A DNA stretch of 64,000 nucleotides. Source: Exiguobacterium sp. 9-2 (lineage in GTDB: Bacteria > Bacillota > Bacilli > Exiguobacteriales > Exiguobacteriaceae). The position numbers were made by a program, and so were the translations under genes. Below, one piece after another: positions 1 through 8,253 of this stretch. Positions within the stretch are counted from its first letter, which is position 1. Every line of letters begins with the position of its first letter. The DNA is taken from assembly GCF_036287235.1 (NCBI RefSeq), contig NZ_CP142850.1, positions 2,125,127 through 2,189,126 on the forward strand. Direction: 5' to 3'. The notes under the pieces were generated by a model. It saw nothing but the letters and a program-made list of their open reading frames with translations, was not told where the DNA came from and made no database searches.

Positions 1-191
1 TTCGGGAAGCTTCAATCACCGTGAAGCTAAGAGAATGGGATGAACAGGAGACCTCGAACCAAAAAGAGTATTCCGCTTATTTCAAGGATACAGAAAATAA
101 CGTCATCGAACTGTATACGAAAAACATGGATGAAGCCTATGAAGACTTTTCCGGACCTCCGCTTCGTGTCATCCGTGAAGTCGGGAATTAA
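1..191 (+). CDS. VOC (glyoxalase/bleomycin-resistance) family protein, C-terminal fragment
   Basis: The reading frame is open from base 3 to a TAA at 189-191 and gives about 62 residues with no start in the window, so this is the 3' end of a gene that begins to the left. The residues run through a beta strand into YFKDTENNVIELYTK, which matches the metal-ligand strand near the C-terminus of vicinal-oxygen-chelate proteins (D-x-E/D-G-N-x-I-E-L-Y pattern; the Glu of IELY is the usual metal ligand). Substrate cannot be told from this fragment. It is the only + strand gene before rarA and ends at a strong bidirectional terminator, so it is not part of the mnmA cluster. Confidence 0.6.
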   Translation, partial: REASITVKLREWDEQETSNQKEYSAYFKDTENNVIELYTKNMDEAYEDFSGPPLRVIREVGN

Positions 192-200
192 ATACCATAC

Positions 201-235
201 AAAAAAGACGACTCCGCCTGGAATCGTCTTTTTTA
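201..235. terminator. Bidirectional intrinsic terminator
   Basis: An A-run, stem GACGAxTCC / GGAxTCGTC and T-run lie between two convergent genes (the VOC fragment and the TPR gene), so it can stop transcription from both sides. Confidence 0.85.
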
Positions 236-237
236 GA

Positions 238-903
238 TCAATCTGCTTGTTTTAATAACGCATCCATCTTCGCTTTTGCATCTCGTGCAAGGGCGTGTTC
301 CGGCTGATAGGCAAGAACGGCTTCAAGTTCTGCATAACAGGCTTCCTGTTGACCGAGGAAGGCAAGAGCAATCGCATAATTGTATCGTGCATCTGTATGC
401 GTTTCGTCAAGCATCAAGACATGCTCGAACATCTCGACCGCTTCTTCCAACTTCTCGTTTTGCGCTAAGGCAAGTCCGTATTGGAACGAGATCTCGATAT
501 CGACACCGTTTAGTTCTGACGCGCGTTGTAAACGAGGTAAGCCGCGTACTGGATCACCGAGTTTTTGATACGTCATCCCTAGCATGAAATGGAGATCCGC
601 GTCGTCAAGTCCGTACAATAACGCTGCGCGCAATGATTCCTCTGCTTCGACGAGTTGATCGGCAGCAAAGAACAGAGCGCCTTTCGCATAATAGGCACTC
701 GCAAACGTATTATCAATCATCAGTGCCCGGTCATAAAAACGAAGGGCACGATCAGCGTCGTTCATCGATTGGAGTAATGTTCCAAGATTGACGTACGCCG
801 TCGGATCTTTTGGGTTTTCTTCGATCGCATCATTAAAAGCTTGCGCTGCTAATTCATAATTTCCAGCTTCTAGATGCCGGAACCCTACTTCATTATAGTT
901 CAT
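238..903 (-). CDS. TPR-repeat protein (YrrB-like)
   Basis: This 221-residue soluble protein is built almost wholly of tetratricopeptide repeats. Successive 34-residue helix pairs with the W/L-G-Y-A-F-A-P spacing can be followed from residue 3 (FRHLEAGNYELAAQAF) through about 205 (AIALAFLGQQEACYAEL), around six repeats. No enzymatic domain or signal peptide is present; such proteins act as protein-binding scaffolds. In Bacillus a TPR protein (YrrB) sits next to mnmA in the same order, so this is probably its counterpart. The ATG at 903 has AAGGAG placed 8 bases upstream. It lies 13 bases after mnmA and is the last gene of the minus-strand cymR-yrvO-mnmA run, ending at the 201-235 terminator. 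A role in tRNA thiolation is not shown. Confidence 0.85.
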   Translation of the reverse strand: MNYNEVGFRHLEAGNYELAAQAFNDAIEENPKDPTAYVNLGTLLQSMNDADRALRFYDRALMIDNTFASAYYAKGALFFAADQLVEAEESLRAALLYGLDDADLHFMLGMTYQKLGDPVRGLPRLQRASELNGVDIEISFQYGLALAQNEKLEEAVEMFEHVLMLDETHTDARYNYAIALAFLGQQEACYAELEAVLAYQPEHALARDAKAKMDALLKQAD

Positions 904-916
904 CTTCTTTTGCTCC

Positions 917-2038
<1,122 letters not shown>

Positions 2039-2054
2039 TCATTTCACCTCTTAG

Positions 2055-3182
2055 TTAATTCTGAAACGATTTTACGACATCTTGCAAGGCTTGTGCGAGT
2101 AGTTCGACTTGCGCGAGCTCATTTCCGTGACCAAAACTGATCCGAACCGATGCCCGTGTCCGTTCATCTTCACCATACATCGCCGACAAGACATGCGAAG
2201 GCTCGACGGATCCTGCCGTACATGCACTCCCGCTCGATACAGCCATCTGGCGCATATCAAGCATGATCAAGAACGGTTCGATTTCAATTTGCGGGAAGTA
2301 AAGATTGAGGACATTCGGCAATCCTTCAACACCGTTGACTTCGTAAGTGACGCCACTTTCATCCAAGCGTGTTAGCAAAACGCTACGCAGTTGTTTGATG
2401 TGGTCCTGCTGTTGATCGCGCTCTGCGATCATCAGTTCGAGCGCTTTCGCTAAACCGACGATTCCCGGTACGTTCTCCGTACCAGCGCGACGCTTGCGTT
2501 CCTGTTCTCCGCCATACGTCTGCGTCGCTAATTTCACACCTGTCCGTACATATAATAGCCCGATTCCTTTTGGACCATTGATTTTATGACCAGACGCGGA
2601 TAAAAGATCGACCTGTAACGCTTCGACATCAATTGCTTGTTTTCCGAACACTTGCACCGCGTCCGTATGGAACAAAATACCGCGTTCCCGTAAGAATTGA
2701 CCAATTGCCGCAATCGGCTGGATCGTCCCGACTTCATTGTTGCCGAACATGATCGAGACGAGTATCGTATCTTCCCGAACTGCTTCTTGTAAGGCAGTCA
2801 ACGACACAACGCCAGACGACGGTACATCGAGATATGTGACATCATAGCCTTGCTTTTCAAGCTCTTCGAACGCACGGAGTACGGCATGATGCTCAAACCG
2901 TGTCGTAATGAGATGACGCCCTTTTTCACGCGCTACCTCAGCCGCACCGAAGATGGCGTAGTTATCCGACTCCGTTCCACCACTCGTGAAAATCAGTTCA
3001 GTTGGTTTCGCATTTAATTCTTGTGCGATCTGCCGACGTGCATTGTCGATCGCCGCCCGAGCAGAACGACCAGCCGCATGGACACTTGATGGATTGCCGT
3101 ACTGTTCGAGCAAATAAGGCGTCATCGCCTCAAGGACTTCCGGACGCATCGGCGTCGTCGCCGAATGGTCAAAGTAATTCAT
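2055..3182 (-). CDS. yrvO: Cysteine desulfurase (YrvO/IscS type) for tRNA thiolation
   Basis: This PLP enzyme converts cysteine to alanine and an enzyme-bound persulfide. The 375-residue class V aminotransferase fold shows the PLP lysine at Lys200 (SASGHKINGPKG), the HHAVL histidine motif near residues 98-102 and the persulfide cysteine Cys321 in SSGSACTAG. The mobile Cys loop is of the longer IscS kind. The ATG at 3182 follows GAGAGGTGA. It lies between cymR and mnmA, the Bacillus yrvO position, so the likely acceptor is MnmA rather than general Fe-S assembly. A second, different desulfurase gene in this window (27385) sits with the NAD genes. Confidence 0.93.
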   Translation of the reverse strand: MNYFDHSATTPMRPEVLEAMTPYLLEQYGNPSSVHAAGRSARAAIDNARRQIAQELNAKPTELIFTSGGTESDNYAIFGAAEVAREKGRHLITTRFEHHAVLRAFEELEKQGYDVTYLDVPSSGVVSLTALQEAVREDTILVSIMFGNNEVGTIQPIAAIGQFLRERGILFHTDAVQVFGKQAIDVEALQVDLLSASGHKINGPKGIGLLYVRTGVKLATQTYGGEQERKRRAGTENVPGIVGLAKALELMIAERDQQQDHIKQLRSVLLTRLDESGVTYEVNGVEGLPNVLNLYFPQIEIEPFLIMLDMRQMAVSSGSACTAGSVEPSHVLSAMYGEDERTRASVRISFGHGNELAQVELLAQALQDVVKSFQN

Positions 3183-3195
3183 TCGTATTCACCTC

Positions 3196-3603
3196 TCAAA
3201 TATAGAACATGTATCCTGTATCGTCTTCTTCCGCTAAGTCTTGTAGTGTCGTTGAATCGAGTACTTGATCGACCGCTTGTTGGATTTTGTCCCAAAGTTT
3301 GCGTTTCGTGACCTCGTCACAAGCATCGACTTCGACGACGACGAGTGGTCCTTCAAGCAGGCGGATGATTTCACCCGCCGTAATGCTTTGTGCTTCACGA
3401 CCGAGCTTATACCCGCCATAAGCGCCGCGAACACTTTTGACGAGACCCCCATTTCGAAGTGGTGCGATCAATTGCTCGAGGTAGTGCTCTGATAAATCAT
3501 ACATCTGGGCGATTTTTTTTAAGGACAATGGTTTTGATTCAGCTTCTTTCGCGAGTGCGATCATGATCGTCAGACCATATCGCCCTTTCGTTGAGATTTT
3601 CAT
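3196..3603 (-). CDS. cymR: Rrf2-family regulator CymR
   Basis: CymR is the repressor of cysteine and sulfur-assimilation genes in Bacillales and acts with cysteine synthase CysK as partner. The 135-residue protein starts MKISTKGRYGL and has the winged-helix core LSLKKIAQMYDLSEHYLEQLI, the highly conserved wing GGLVKSVRGAYGGY and the C-terminal TGYMFYI seen in Bacillus CymR. The trio of cysteines that binds a cluster in IscR-type Rrf2 proteins is absent (only one Cys), as in CymR. A longer reading with 23 extra N-terminal residues is open but covers the ribosome-binding site AAAGGA and the -10-like TATACT, so the start at 3603 (or the Met immediately before, 3606) is preferred. It is divergent from rarA across about 60 bases. 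Confidence 0.93.
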   Translation of the reverse strand: MKISTKGRYGLTIMIALAKEAESKPLSLKKIAQMYDLSEHYLEQLIAPLRNGGLVKSVRGAYGGYKLGREAQSITAGEIIRLLEGPLVVVEVDACDEVTKRKLWDKIQQAVDQVLDSTTLQDLAEEDDTGYMFYI

Positions 3604-3663
3604 CATGCGAAGGATCATCCTTTCTAGTATAGTAGTAGCTAAAAGTGGAAGGAGCGTATGTGT

Positions 3664-5001
3664 ATGGCACATTTATTTGAATCCCAGTCTCCTGCCGGAC
3701 CGCTCGCAAATCGGATGCGTCCGCAGAATCTGGATGAAATCGTCGGACAACGCCATCTAATCGGAGAGACGACGCTTTTGCGGCGCGCCATCTTAGCCGA
3801 TCGTCTCGGAACCGTCATTTTTTACGGTCCACCGGGCACCGGTAAGACGACCCTCGCACGTGTCATTTCCAGTTATACGAAATCAGCATTCGAGCAATTG
3901 AATGCGGTCACGGCAAAACTGGAACAATTACGTGAGATTTTAAAAGCAGCCGAAGCTCGTCTTCAGTTCGAGGATCAAAAAACGATCCTCTTTCTCGATG
4001 AGATCCATCGGTTCAATAAGATGCAGCAAGACGCCTTACTGCCGGCACTTGAGGCGGGTACGATCACGTTGATCGGTGCGACGACTGAAAACCCGAGTTT
4101 TGAGGTCAACGCCGCTCTCTTATCGCGGGCAACAGTCTTTCGTTTTGAACCCCCGACGGCAGATGATTTACGGATCGTCCTCGATCGGACCCTGAAGGAC
4201 ACGGAGCGTGGTCTTGGCAAATATCCGATCACCATCACGGAGGACGCGATCGATCATTACGTCAAGTTGTCAGATGGCGATTACAGGGCATTATTGAATG
4301 CGCTCGAACTTGCCGTCTTAACGACACCGGAAATCGATGGTCAAATCACGATCGACCTCGCTGTCGCTGAGGAATCGATTCAGCAAAAGGCATTGAAGTA
4401 TGATAAGGACGGCGATCGTCATTATGATGTCATCTCCGCCTTCATCAAATCGATTCGTGGTTCCGATCCCGACGCCGCGCTCTACTGGCTCGCCGTCATG
4501 ATTGAAGCCGGTGAAAGTCCACGTTTCATCGTCCGTCGTCTCTATGTCCATGCGGCAGAAGACATCGGTCTATCTGATCCGCAAGCGTTATTGATGGTCG
4601 ATGCTTGCGCGCGCGCGTGCGAATACGTTGGTTTCCCAGAAGCACGGATCCCGCTTGCTGAAACGGTCCTATATCTCGCGACAGCACCGAAATCGAATGC
4701 CGTCATCTCAGCCATTGACCAAGCATTGATGCTCGTCCGTCGTTCAGATGGTGGACCTGTTCCCCCACACTTGCGCGATGCCCATCATCCGGGTGCAGCG
4801 GCACTTGGGAATGGCGTTACCTACCAATATCCGCACGACTTCGAACATGCCTATGTGCCACAGAATTATTGGCCAGAAAACCTTGCCCGGACCAAACCCG
4901 TCTTTTATCGTCCAAGCCCACGCGGTTTTGAAAAACAACTGCAGGCTCGACTCGATTTTTGGAACAAACAAACAGCCACACATCAGAAAAAGCGACCATA
5001 A
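3664..5001 (+). CDS. rarA: Replication-associated recombination ATPase RarA (MgsA)
   Basis: RarA is a clamp-loader-like AAA+ ATPase that acts at stalled replication forks. Counting from the Met at 3664 the protein has 445 residues, with Walker A GPPGTGKT at 55-62, Walker B LFLDEIH at 109-115, sensor 1 GATTENPS and the C-terminal MgsA tetramerisation region (HYDVISAFIKSIRGSD onward). GGAAGGAG lies 9 bases upstream of this ATG; an ATG two codons earlier (3658) is also possible but is only 3 bases from the SD. It is transcribed away from cymR and towards tcdA, and ends at a terminator shared with tcdA. Order cymR-rarA-tcdA matches Bacillus (cymR-yrvN-yrvM). Confidence 0.95.
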   Translation: MAHLFESQSPAGPLANRMRPQNLDEIVGQRHLIGETTLLRRAILADRLGTVIFYGPPGTGKTTLARVISSYTKSAFEQLNAVTAKLEQLREILKAAEARLQFEDQKTILFLDEIHRFNKMQQDALLPALEAGTITLIGATTENPSFEVNAALLSRATVFRFEPPTADDLRIVLDRTLKDTERGLGKYPITITEDAIDHYVKLSDGDYRALLNALELAVLTTPEIDGQITIDLAVAEESIQQKALKYDKDGDRHYDVISAFIKSIRGSDPDAALYWLAVMIEAGESPRFIVRRLYVHAAEDIGLSDPQALLMVDACARACEYVGFPEARIPLAETVLYLATAPKSNAVISAIDQALMLVRRSDGGPVPPHLRDAHHPGAAALGNGVTYQYPHDFEHAYVPQNYWPENLARTKPVFYRPSPRGFEKQLQARLDFWNKQTATHQKKRP

Positions 5002-5013
5002 GGTCGCTTTTTT
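4987..5013. terminator. Bidirectional terminator between rarA and tcdA
   Basis: Stem AGCGACC / GGTCGCT with a 4-base loop is flanked by A- and T-runs. The rarA stop codon lies in the loop and the tcdA stop in the T-run, so the two genes share one compact terminator. Confidence 0.9.
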
Positions 5014-5776
5014 AACGAACGCGTTCGATCGTCACGCCAGCTTCACGGACAATCTCATTGATGACGTAGCTCGCTGCAATCAGTCCACCGACAGATGGAA
5101 CAAATGCATTCGAACTCGGTGGCATCTTCGCTTTACGAATCGCAGCGGCATCGTTTCCGACGACTTGACGGACTTCTTCAATGATCTTAACGGGCGGTTC
5201 ATCGGAAAAGACAACAGGAACGCCTTTATGGATACCGGCTTTCCGAAGTTTCGTCCGGATGACTTTCGCCAGAGGATCATAACTTGTATCTTTGATGTCA
5301 ACGATCTTAATGCGTGTCGGATCCATCTTGTTTGCCATCCCCATGCTCGAAATGATCGGAATGTTACGTTTCTTACATTCTTGAATCAAGTGAATTTTGA
5401 ACGAGACCGTGTCCGATGCATCGATGACATAATCCGGCTGCTGTTCAAAGAACGACTCGAATGTTTCTTCATTGTAGAACATCTTCAAACGAACGATTTC
5501 AAGGTCTGGATTGATTAACGTAAGACGTTCTGCCATCGCATCGACCTTCGGCTGACCGACCGTCGGAAGCAAGGCATGAATTTGTCGGTTAACGTTTGTA
5601 ATATCGATATCATCCTTATCGACGAGAATCAAACGACCTACACCACTACGGGCAAGTGCTTCTGCTGAGAACGAACCAACACCGCCGATTCCCAGAATAG
5701 CGACAGACTTGGATGCCAATGCGTCAAGTCCAGTTTTACCGATTGCTAGTTCATTACGCGAAAATTGATGTAACAT
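5012..5776 (-). CDS. tcdA: tRNA threonylcarbamoyladenosine dehydratase TcdA
   Basis: TcdA uses ATP to cyclise t6A37 of ANN-decoding tRNAs to ct6A. This 254-residue E1-like protein has the Rossmann nucleotide motif GIGGVGSFSAEALARSG from residue 29, the VDKDDIDITNVNRQ segment characteristic of the HesA/MoeB/ThiF superfamily and the DASDTVSFK loop. It lacks the extra zinc-cysteine pairs and ubiquitin-like partners of MoeB/ThiF, which fits the TcdA (YgdL/YrvM) branch. The ATG at 5776 follows GAGGTT at modest spacing. A -10-like TATAAT lies just past the 6S RNA terminator, so it may have its own weak promoter. Confidence 0.9.
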   Translation of the reverse strand: MLHQFSRNELAIGKTGLDALASKSVAILGIGGVGSFSAEALARSGVGRLILVDKDDIDITNVNRQIHALLPTVGQPKVDAMAERLTLINPDLEIVRLKMFYNEETFESFFEQQPDYVIDASDTVSFKIHLIQECKKRNIPIISSMGMANKMDPTRIKIVDIKDTSYDPLAKVIRTKLRKAGIHKGVPVVFSDEPPVKIIEEVRQVVGNDAAAIRKAKMPPSSNAFVPSVGGLIAASYVINEIVREAGVTIERVR

Positions 5777-5823
5777 CTCATAACCTCACAATACTCATAC
5801 TGTTTTACTCGGAATTATATCAT

Positions 5824-6067
5824 AAAAAAAAACGTCATGCGACGTGTCAAGCAATAAAATAATAAGACGATGGGACCCGAAGTGCCGTGTCGATACCTTA
5901 TTTTTGAACCTGCTGTGCAGGTGGGTGTCTTATCCGATTCCTATTCGTACGTCCTCCTGCTGTGTTACGAGGCATGTACTACTAGTTGGAACGTCAAACT
6001 CCCTATCAAAAAAGAGTGGCTCAAAGATAAAAGGCGGCTCTCGTACAATTCAGGAACCCCATCTGAT
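5824..6067 (-). ncRNA. ssrS: 6S RNA (SsrS/BsrA type)
   Basis: This gene-free stretch encodes a structured RNA on the minus strand. A sigma-A promoter (see 6074-6102) places the start near 6067. The ends pair (GATGGG 6058-6063 with 5869-5874), followed by further arms (GCCG/CGGC; UUUGAGCC/GGUUCAAA) on either side of a large internal region that carries a small hairpin (CCUGC-ACA-GCAGG) on the 3' side and a long terminal hairpin (GUACAUGCCUC / GAGGACGUAC). That open-complex-like shape and about 200-base length are those of 6S RNA, which binds the sigma-70 holoenzyme. The location upstream of tcdA/yrvM is where Bacillus has bsrA (established synteny). An intrinsic terminator (ACGTC-GCAT-GACGT plus eight Ts) ends it at about 5824; the mature 3' end is probably near 5866. 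Identification is by structure and synteny, not by a covariance search. Confidence 0.85.
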
Positions 6068-6073
6068 GCATTT

Positions 6074-6102
6074 AATATAGCATCCTCCCCTCTGAAATGC
6101 AA
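6074..6102 (-). promoter_or_regulatory. Sigma-A promoter of the 6S RNA
   Basis: TTGCAT (6097-6102) and TATATT (6074-6079) on the minus strand are 17 bases apart, with a start expected about 7 bases on, right at the base of the closing stem. Confidence 0.85.
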
Positions 6103-6132
6103 CTACTTCCCACTCCAGAAAAGGATGCTTTT

Positions 6133-7317
6133 TTAAGTCCAACGTTTCGTGAAGTCTTCGTTCGGATCATATCGTTGTTGCTGAAACACGGGATCGAATC
6201 GTGGTGTCCGCGTCGCATTCCCGACCCCTGCGATGAATGCCCAGTTGCCATAGTTCGAAGCGACGTCATGATCAATCAATTGTTGTTCAAAATACTGTGC
6301 TCCGATGCGCCAGTCCTGTTTTAATTCATGAATGAGATAACTGGCAACGATCTGCCTGCCCCGGTTCGACATCCATCCCGTCTCGCGAATCTCGTTCATA
6401 AAGGCATCAACGAACGGTACACCGGTCTTTCCTTTTATCCAACGTTCGACAGCTAGCTGATCCGTCTTCCACGTGTATTGCCCTTCCTTTAATCCATTCG
6501 ATCGAAACAGACGACTTCCTGTCTCACGCATCGTTAAATGGAAAAAGTCACGCCATAACAGTTCGAAATACAACCAGTACGTCGATTCATTTGCTCCCTT
6601 TTTTCGCTCGGCTTCCTGCAATTCAGCCATGACGCGACGCGGTGACAGCGATCCGTTCGCTAGCCAGGCAGATAACTTCGAAGAATCATTTCGTAAAAAA
6701 CCGTTACGTGTTTCTTTATAGGTGAATACAGGCTCAGCCAGGTATTCTTGAAGACGTGCTCTCCCCGCTGATTCTCCACCACGGAACGGGAACGCGATCT
6801 CTGGATCCGCTTTGACTGATTCCTCCCTTATTAATCGAATCCCAGTTGGTGGATCAAGTGGATCGTAGAAGGTTCCTTTCGCCTCGACACGTTTTCGAAA
6901 CGCTGTAAAGACGCGCTTCAGTTCGTCACTTCCGATATCTTCCCGGCGATGTAGTGTCTGTGTCTCAAAAGAACGGACTGTATATCTGTCTTTGACATAC
7001 TGCTCACTTGCCGCTTCTTCTGTTCCAGTCATCTTATGGAAATAGACTGTATCATCCGTTTGCAGATAAGAATCAAGTGCCTCATTCACCTTCCCCTCTA
7101 AAATATCTAATGCAATTCCGATTTGAGACAAATGATCGGCTAAATTCACTAATGTCTCTTCTTCGAATTTCGCTTGTTGTGCGCCTCTTTCAAACAGCTG
7201 TTCCTTATGATTTTTAACGTATACTGCCCGAATCGTATCTTGTTCTTCGCATGCGCTCCGAAGTGCTTCATGATCATCGACACGCAAATCATTGCGGTAC
7301 CAGACGACTGCTCCCAT
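6133..7317 (-). CDS. Cryptochrome-DASH-like photolyase
   Basis: This is a 394-residue member of the photolyase/cryptochrome family. The N-terminal alpha/beta domain starts VVWYRNDLRVDDH; the C-terminal FAD domain contains SKLSAWLANGSLSPR, WLYFELLWRDFF, and the DASH-like block TGWMSNRGRQIVASYLIHEL followed by DWRIGAQYFEQQLIDHDVASNYGNW and GVGNATR. Those last segments are the DASH signature rather than class I CPD photolyase. Family activity is FAD-dependent, light-driven repair of cyclobutane dimers (mostly in single-stranded DNA); whether this copy repairs duplex DNA cannot be read off. It stops soon after RYDPNEDFTKRWT, shorter than most DASH proteins. It is not present at this place in the Bacillus gene order, so the gene pair with the glycosylase looks inserted between 6S RNA and aspS. 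Confidence 0.88.
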   Translation of the reverse strand: MGAVVWYRNDLRVDDHEALRSACEEQDTIRAVYVKNHKEQLFERGAQQAKFEEETLVNLADHLSQIGIALDILEGKVNEALDSYLQTDDTVYFHKMTGTEEAASEQYVKDRYTVRSFETQTLHRREDIGSDELKRVFTAFRKRVEAKGTFYDPLDPPTGIRLIREESVKADPEIAFPFRGGESAGRARLQEYLAEPVFTYKETRNGFLRNDSSKLSAWLANGSLSPRRVMAELQEAERKKGANESTYWLYFELLWRDFFHLTMRETGSRLFRSNGLKEGQYTWKTDQLAVERWIKGKTGVPFVDAFMNEIRETGWMSNRGRQIVASYLIHELKQDWRIGAQYFEQQLIDHDVASNYGNWAFIAGVGNATRTPRFDPVFQQQRYDPNEDFTKRWT

Positions 7318-7400
7318 ATTGATCGGCTCCCTTCTCTTATACTATGACCCGACCAAGGGACTTAGAAAACCAATCGATGTGCCGACGAGGTTTTAAGACG

Positions 7401-7429
7401 TTGTTTTCGTGGAATATGATTACTACAAC
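7401..7429 (+). promoter_or_regulatory. Possible promoter of the 39-residue peptide gene
   Basis: TTGTTT (7401-7406), 17 bases, then TACAAC (7424-7429). The predicted start would fall at or just before the Shine-Dalgarno sequence, which makes the leader very short and the call tentative. Confidence 0.4.
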
Positions 7430-7452
7430 AAATCAGAGGAGTGAATGGATCA

Positions 7453-7572
7453 ATGGCTGCAAAACGCGGTAAACTCAGAACATTAGTGACGCTTGTAACG
7501 ACGGTTGGACCAATCGTTTATAAATTCTATAAAAAACAACAAGCTAAAAAATCAATCAACAATCCTAAATAA
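7453..7572 (+). CDS. Small basic peptide of unknown function (39 residues)
   Basis: An open frame from ATG 7453 to TAA 7572 encodes 39 residues. The sequence is MAAKRGKLRT, then a hydrophobic stretch LVTLVTTVGPIVYKF (11-25), then a lysine-rich tail KKQQAKKSINNPK. This could be one short membrane-contacting helix flanked by positive charge. AGAGGAGTGA, a near-complete anti-16S match, ends about 9-12 bases before the ATG; an in-frame GTG at 7441 would overlap that site and is less likely. The gene has a possible promoter (7401-7429) and ends exactly at a strong terminator, which argues that it is real. I do not recognise a family; it lies alone between divergent photolyase and convergent glycosylase. 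Confidence 0.6.
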   Translation: MAAKRGKLRTLVTLVTTVGPIVYKFYKKQQAKKSINNPK

Positions 7573-7608
7573 AAAATGGACGCTTCCTTATCGGAGCGTC
7601 CATTTTTT
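7573..7608. terminator. Bidirectional terminator
   Basis: A-run, stem TGGACGC / GCGTCCA with inner TCC/GGA, T-run; it starts right after the small peptide stop and overlaps the convergent glycosylase stop. Confidence 0.9.
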
Positions 7609-8191
7609 AACGTTTACTGACACCTTCACTTGCGTCGACATAAAAACGCCATGGATAGGCCGTCGCTTCTCCAGCATTTGGAATACCAATGCGTGTCGTC
7701 TGGACGATTGCATCGACTGGGTCGGCAACGAGTCGAAACCGGTCTTGATAAAGATCCTGACCTGAATCAGCAGTCGTTAGACCGAATCCTTGGCACAATT
7801 TTGCCGGTCCATTGACGAGATTTCGTCTTTGAATCGCCGTCAATTCTGCGTAGGAACAACCGAAACGGCGTTCAGCGACAAGATCATGCCCACTGATGAT
7901 TTCGGCACCTCGTAACAACAGTCCGTATCCTTCCCCTTCATGTCCACAAACGATATTCATACAGTGATGCATACCATACGTGAAATAAACATATAAATGT
8001 CCGGGTGGACCGAACATCGGTGCCGTTCGTTTCGTCGGTTTACCGGAAAACGAGTGTGCCGCTTGATCGTGAGGACCGAGATAGGCTTCGACCTCGACGA
8101 TTCGCATCGTTACCTCATCGACCGTGATGTGTGTTCCTAAGAAGTCTGGTCCGACTTCAACTGGAGATCGTTCAAAAAAGTGTCGTTCCAT
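7607..8191 (-). CDS. mpg: 3-methyladenine DNA glycosylase, AAG/Mpg family
   Basis: This monofunctional glycosylase removes alkylated or deaminated purines (3-methyladenine, hypoxanthine). The 194-residue protein has the AAG signatures RIVEVEAYLGPHDQAAHS, with the catalytic Glu of VEVEAY, MFGPPGHLYVYFTYGMHHCMN, and the late NGPAKLCQGFGL motif. The start at 8191 is taken because AAGGAGG sits 8 bases before it; the ATG six codons earlier (8209) overlaps that ribosome-binding site. With the neighbouring photolyase it forms a two-gene base/photoproduct repair insert next to aspS. It may be read through from aspS, since only a weak hairpin lies between. Confidence 0.93.
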   Translation of the reverse strand: MERHFFERSPVEVGPDFLGTHITVDEVTMRIVEVEAYLGPHDQAAHSFSGKPTKRTAPMFGPPGHLYVYFTYGMHHCMNIVCGHEGEGYGLLLRGAEIISGHDLVAERRFGCSYAELTAIQRRNLVNGPAKLCQGFGLTTADSGQDLYQDRFRLVADPVDAIVQTTRIGIPNAGEATAYPWRFYVDASEGVSKR

Positions 8192-8212
8192 CCGTTCGCC
8201 CTCCTTCATGAA

Positions 8213-8247
8213 ACAAGCGAACCTCCCATACCGGAAGATTCGCTTGT
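8213..8247 (-). terminator. Hairpin after aspS, possible weak terminator
   Basis: Nine-base-pair stem ACAAGCGAA / TTCGCTTGT, but the downstream minus-strand sequence is TTTCATG rather than a U-run, so termination is probably partial and read-through into the glycosylase gene is possible. Confidence 0.45.
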
Positions 8248-8253
8248 CGTGAC

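Noticed and set aside
4748-5518. Long + strand open frame (256 codons) across the end of rarA and most of tcdA
   Set aside because: It lies out of frame with rarA and antisense to tcdA, both of which have full family motifs; no ribosome-binding site and no protein-like motif.
5844-6136. Short + strand open frames in the gap between tcdA and the photolyase
   Set aside because: They overlap the 6S RNA gene, whose promoter, pairing and terminator on the other strand explain the region better.
8213-8247. Strong terminator after aspS
   Set aside because: The stem is good but there is no U-run, so it is listed only as a possible weak terminator.
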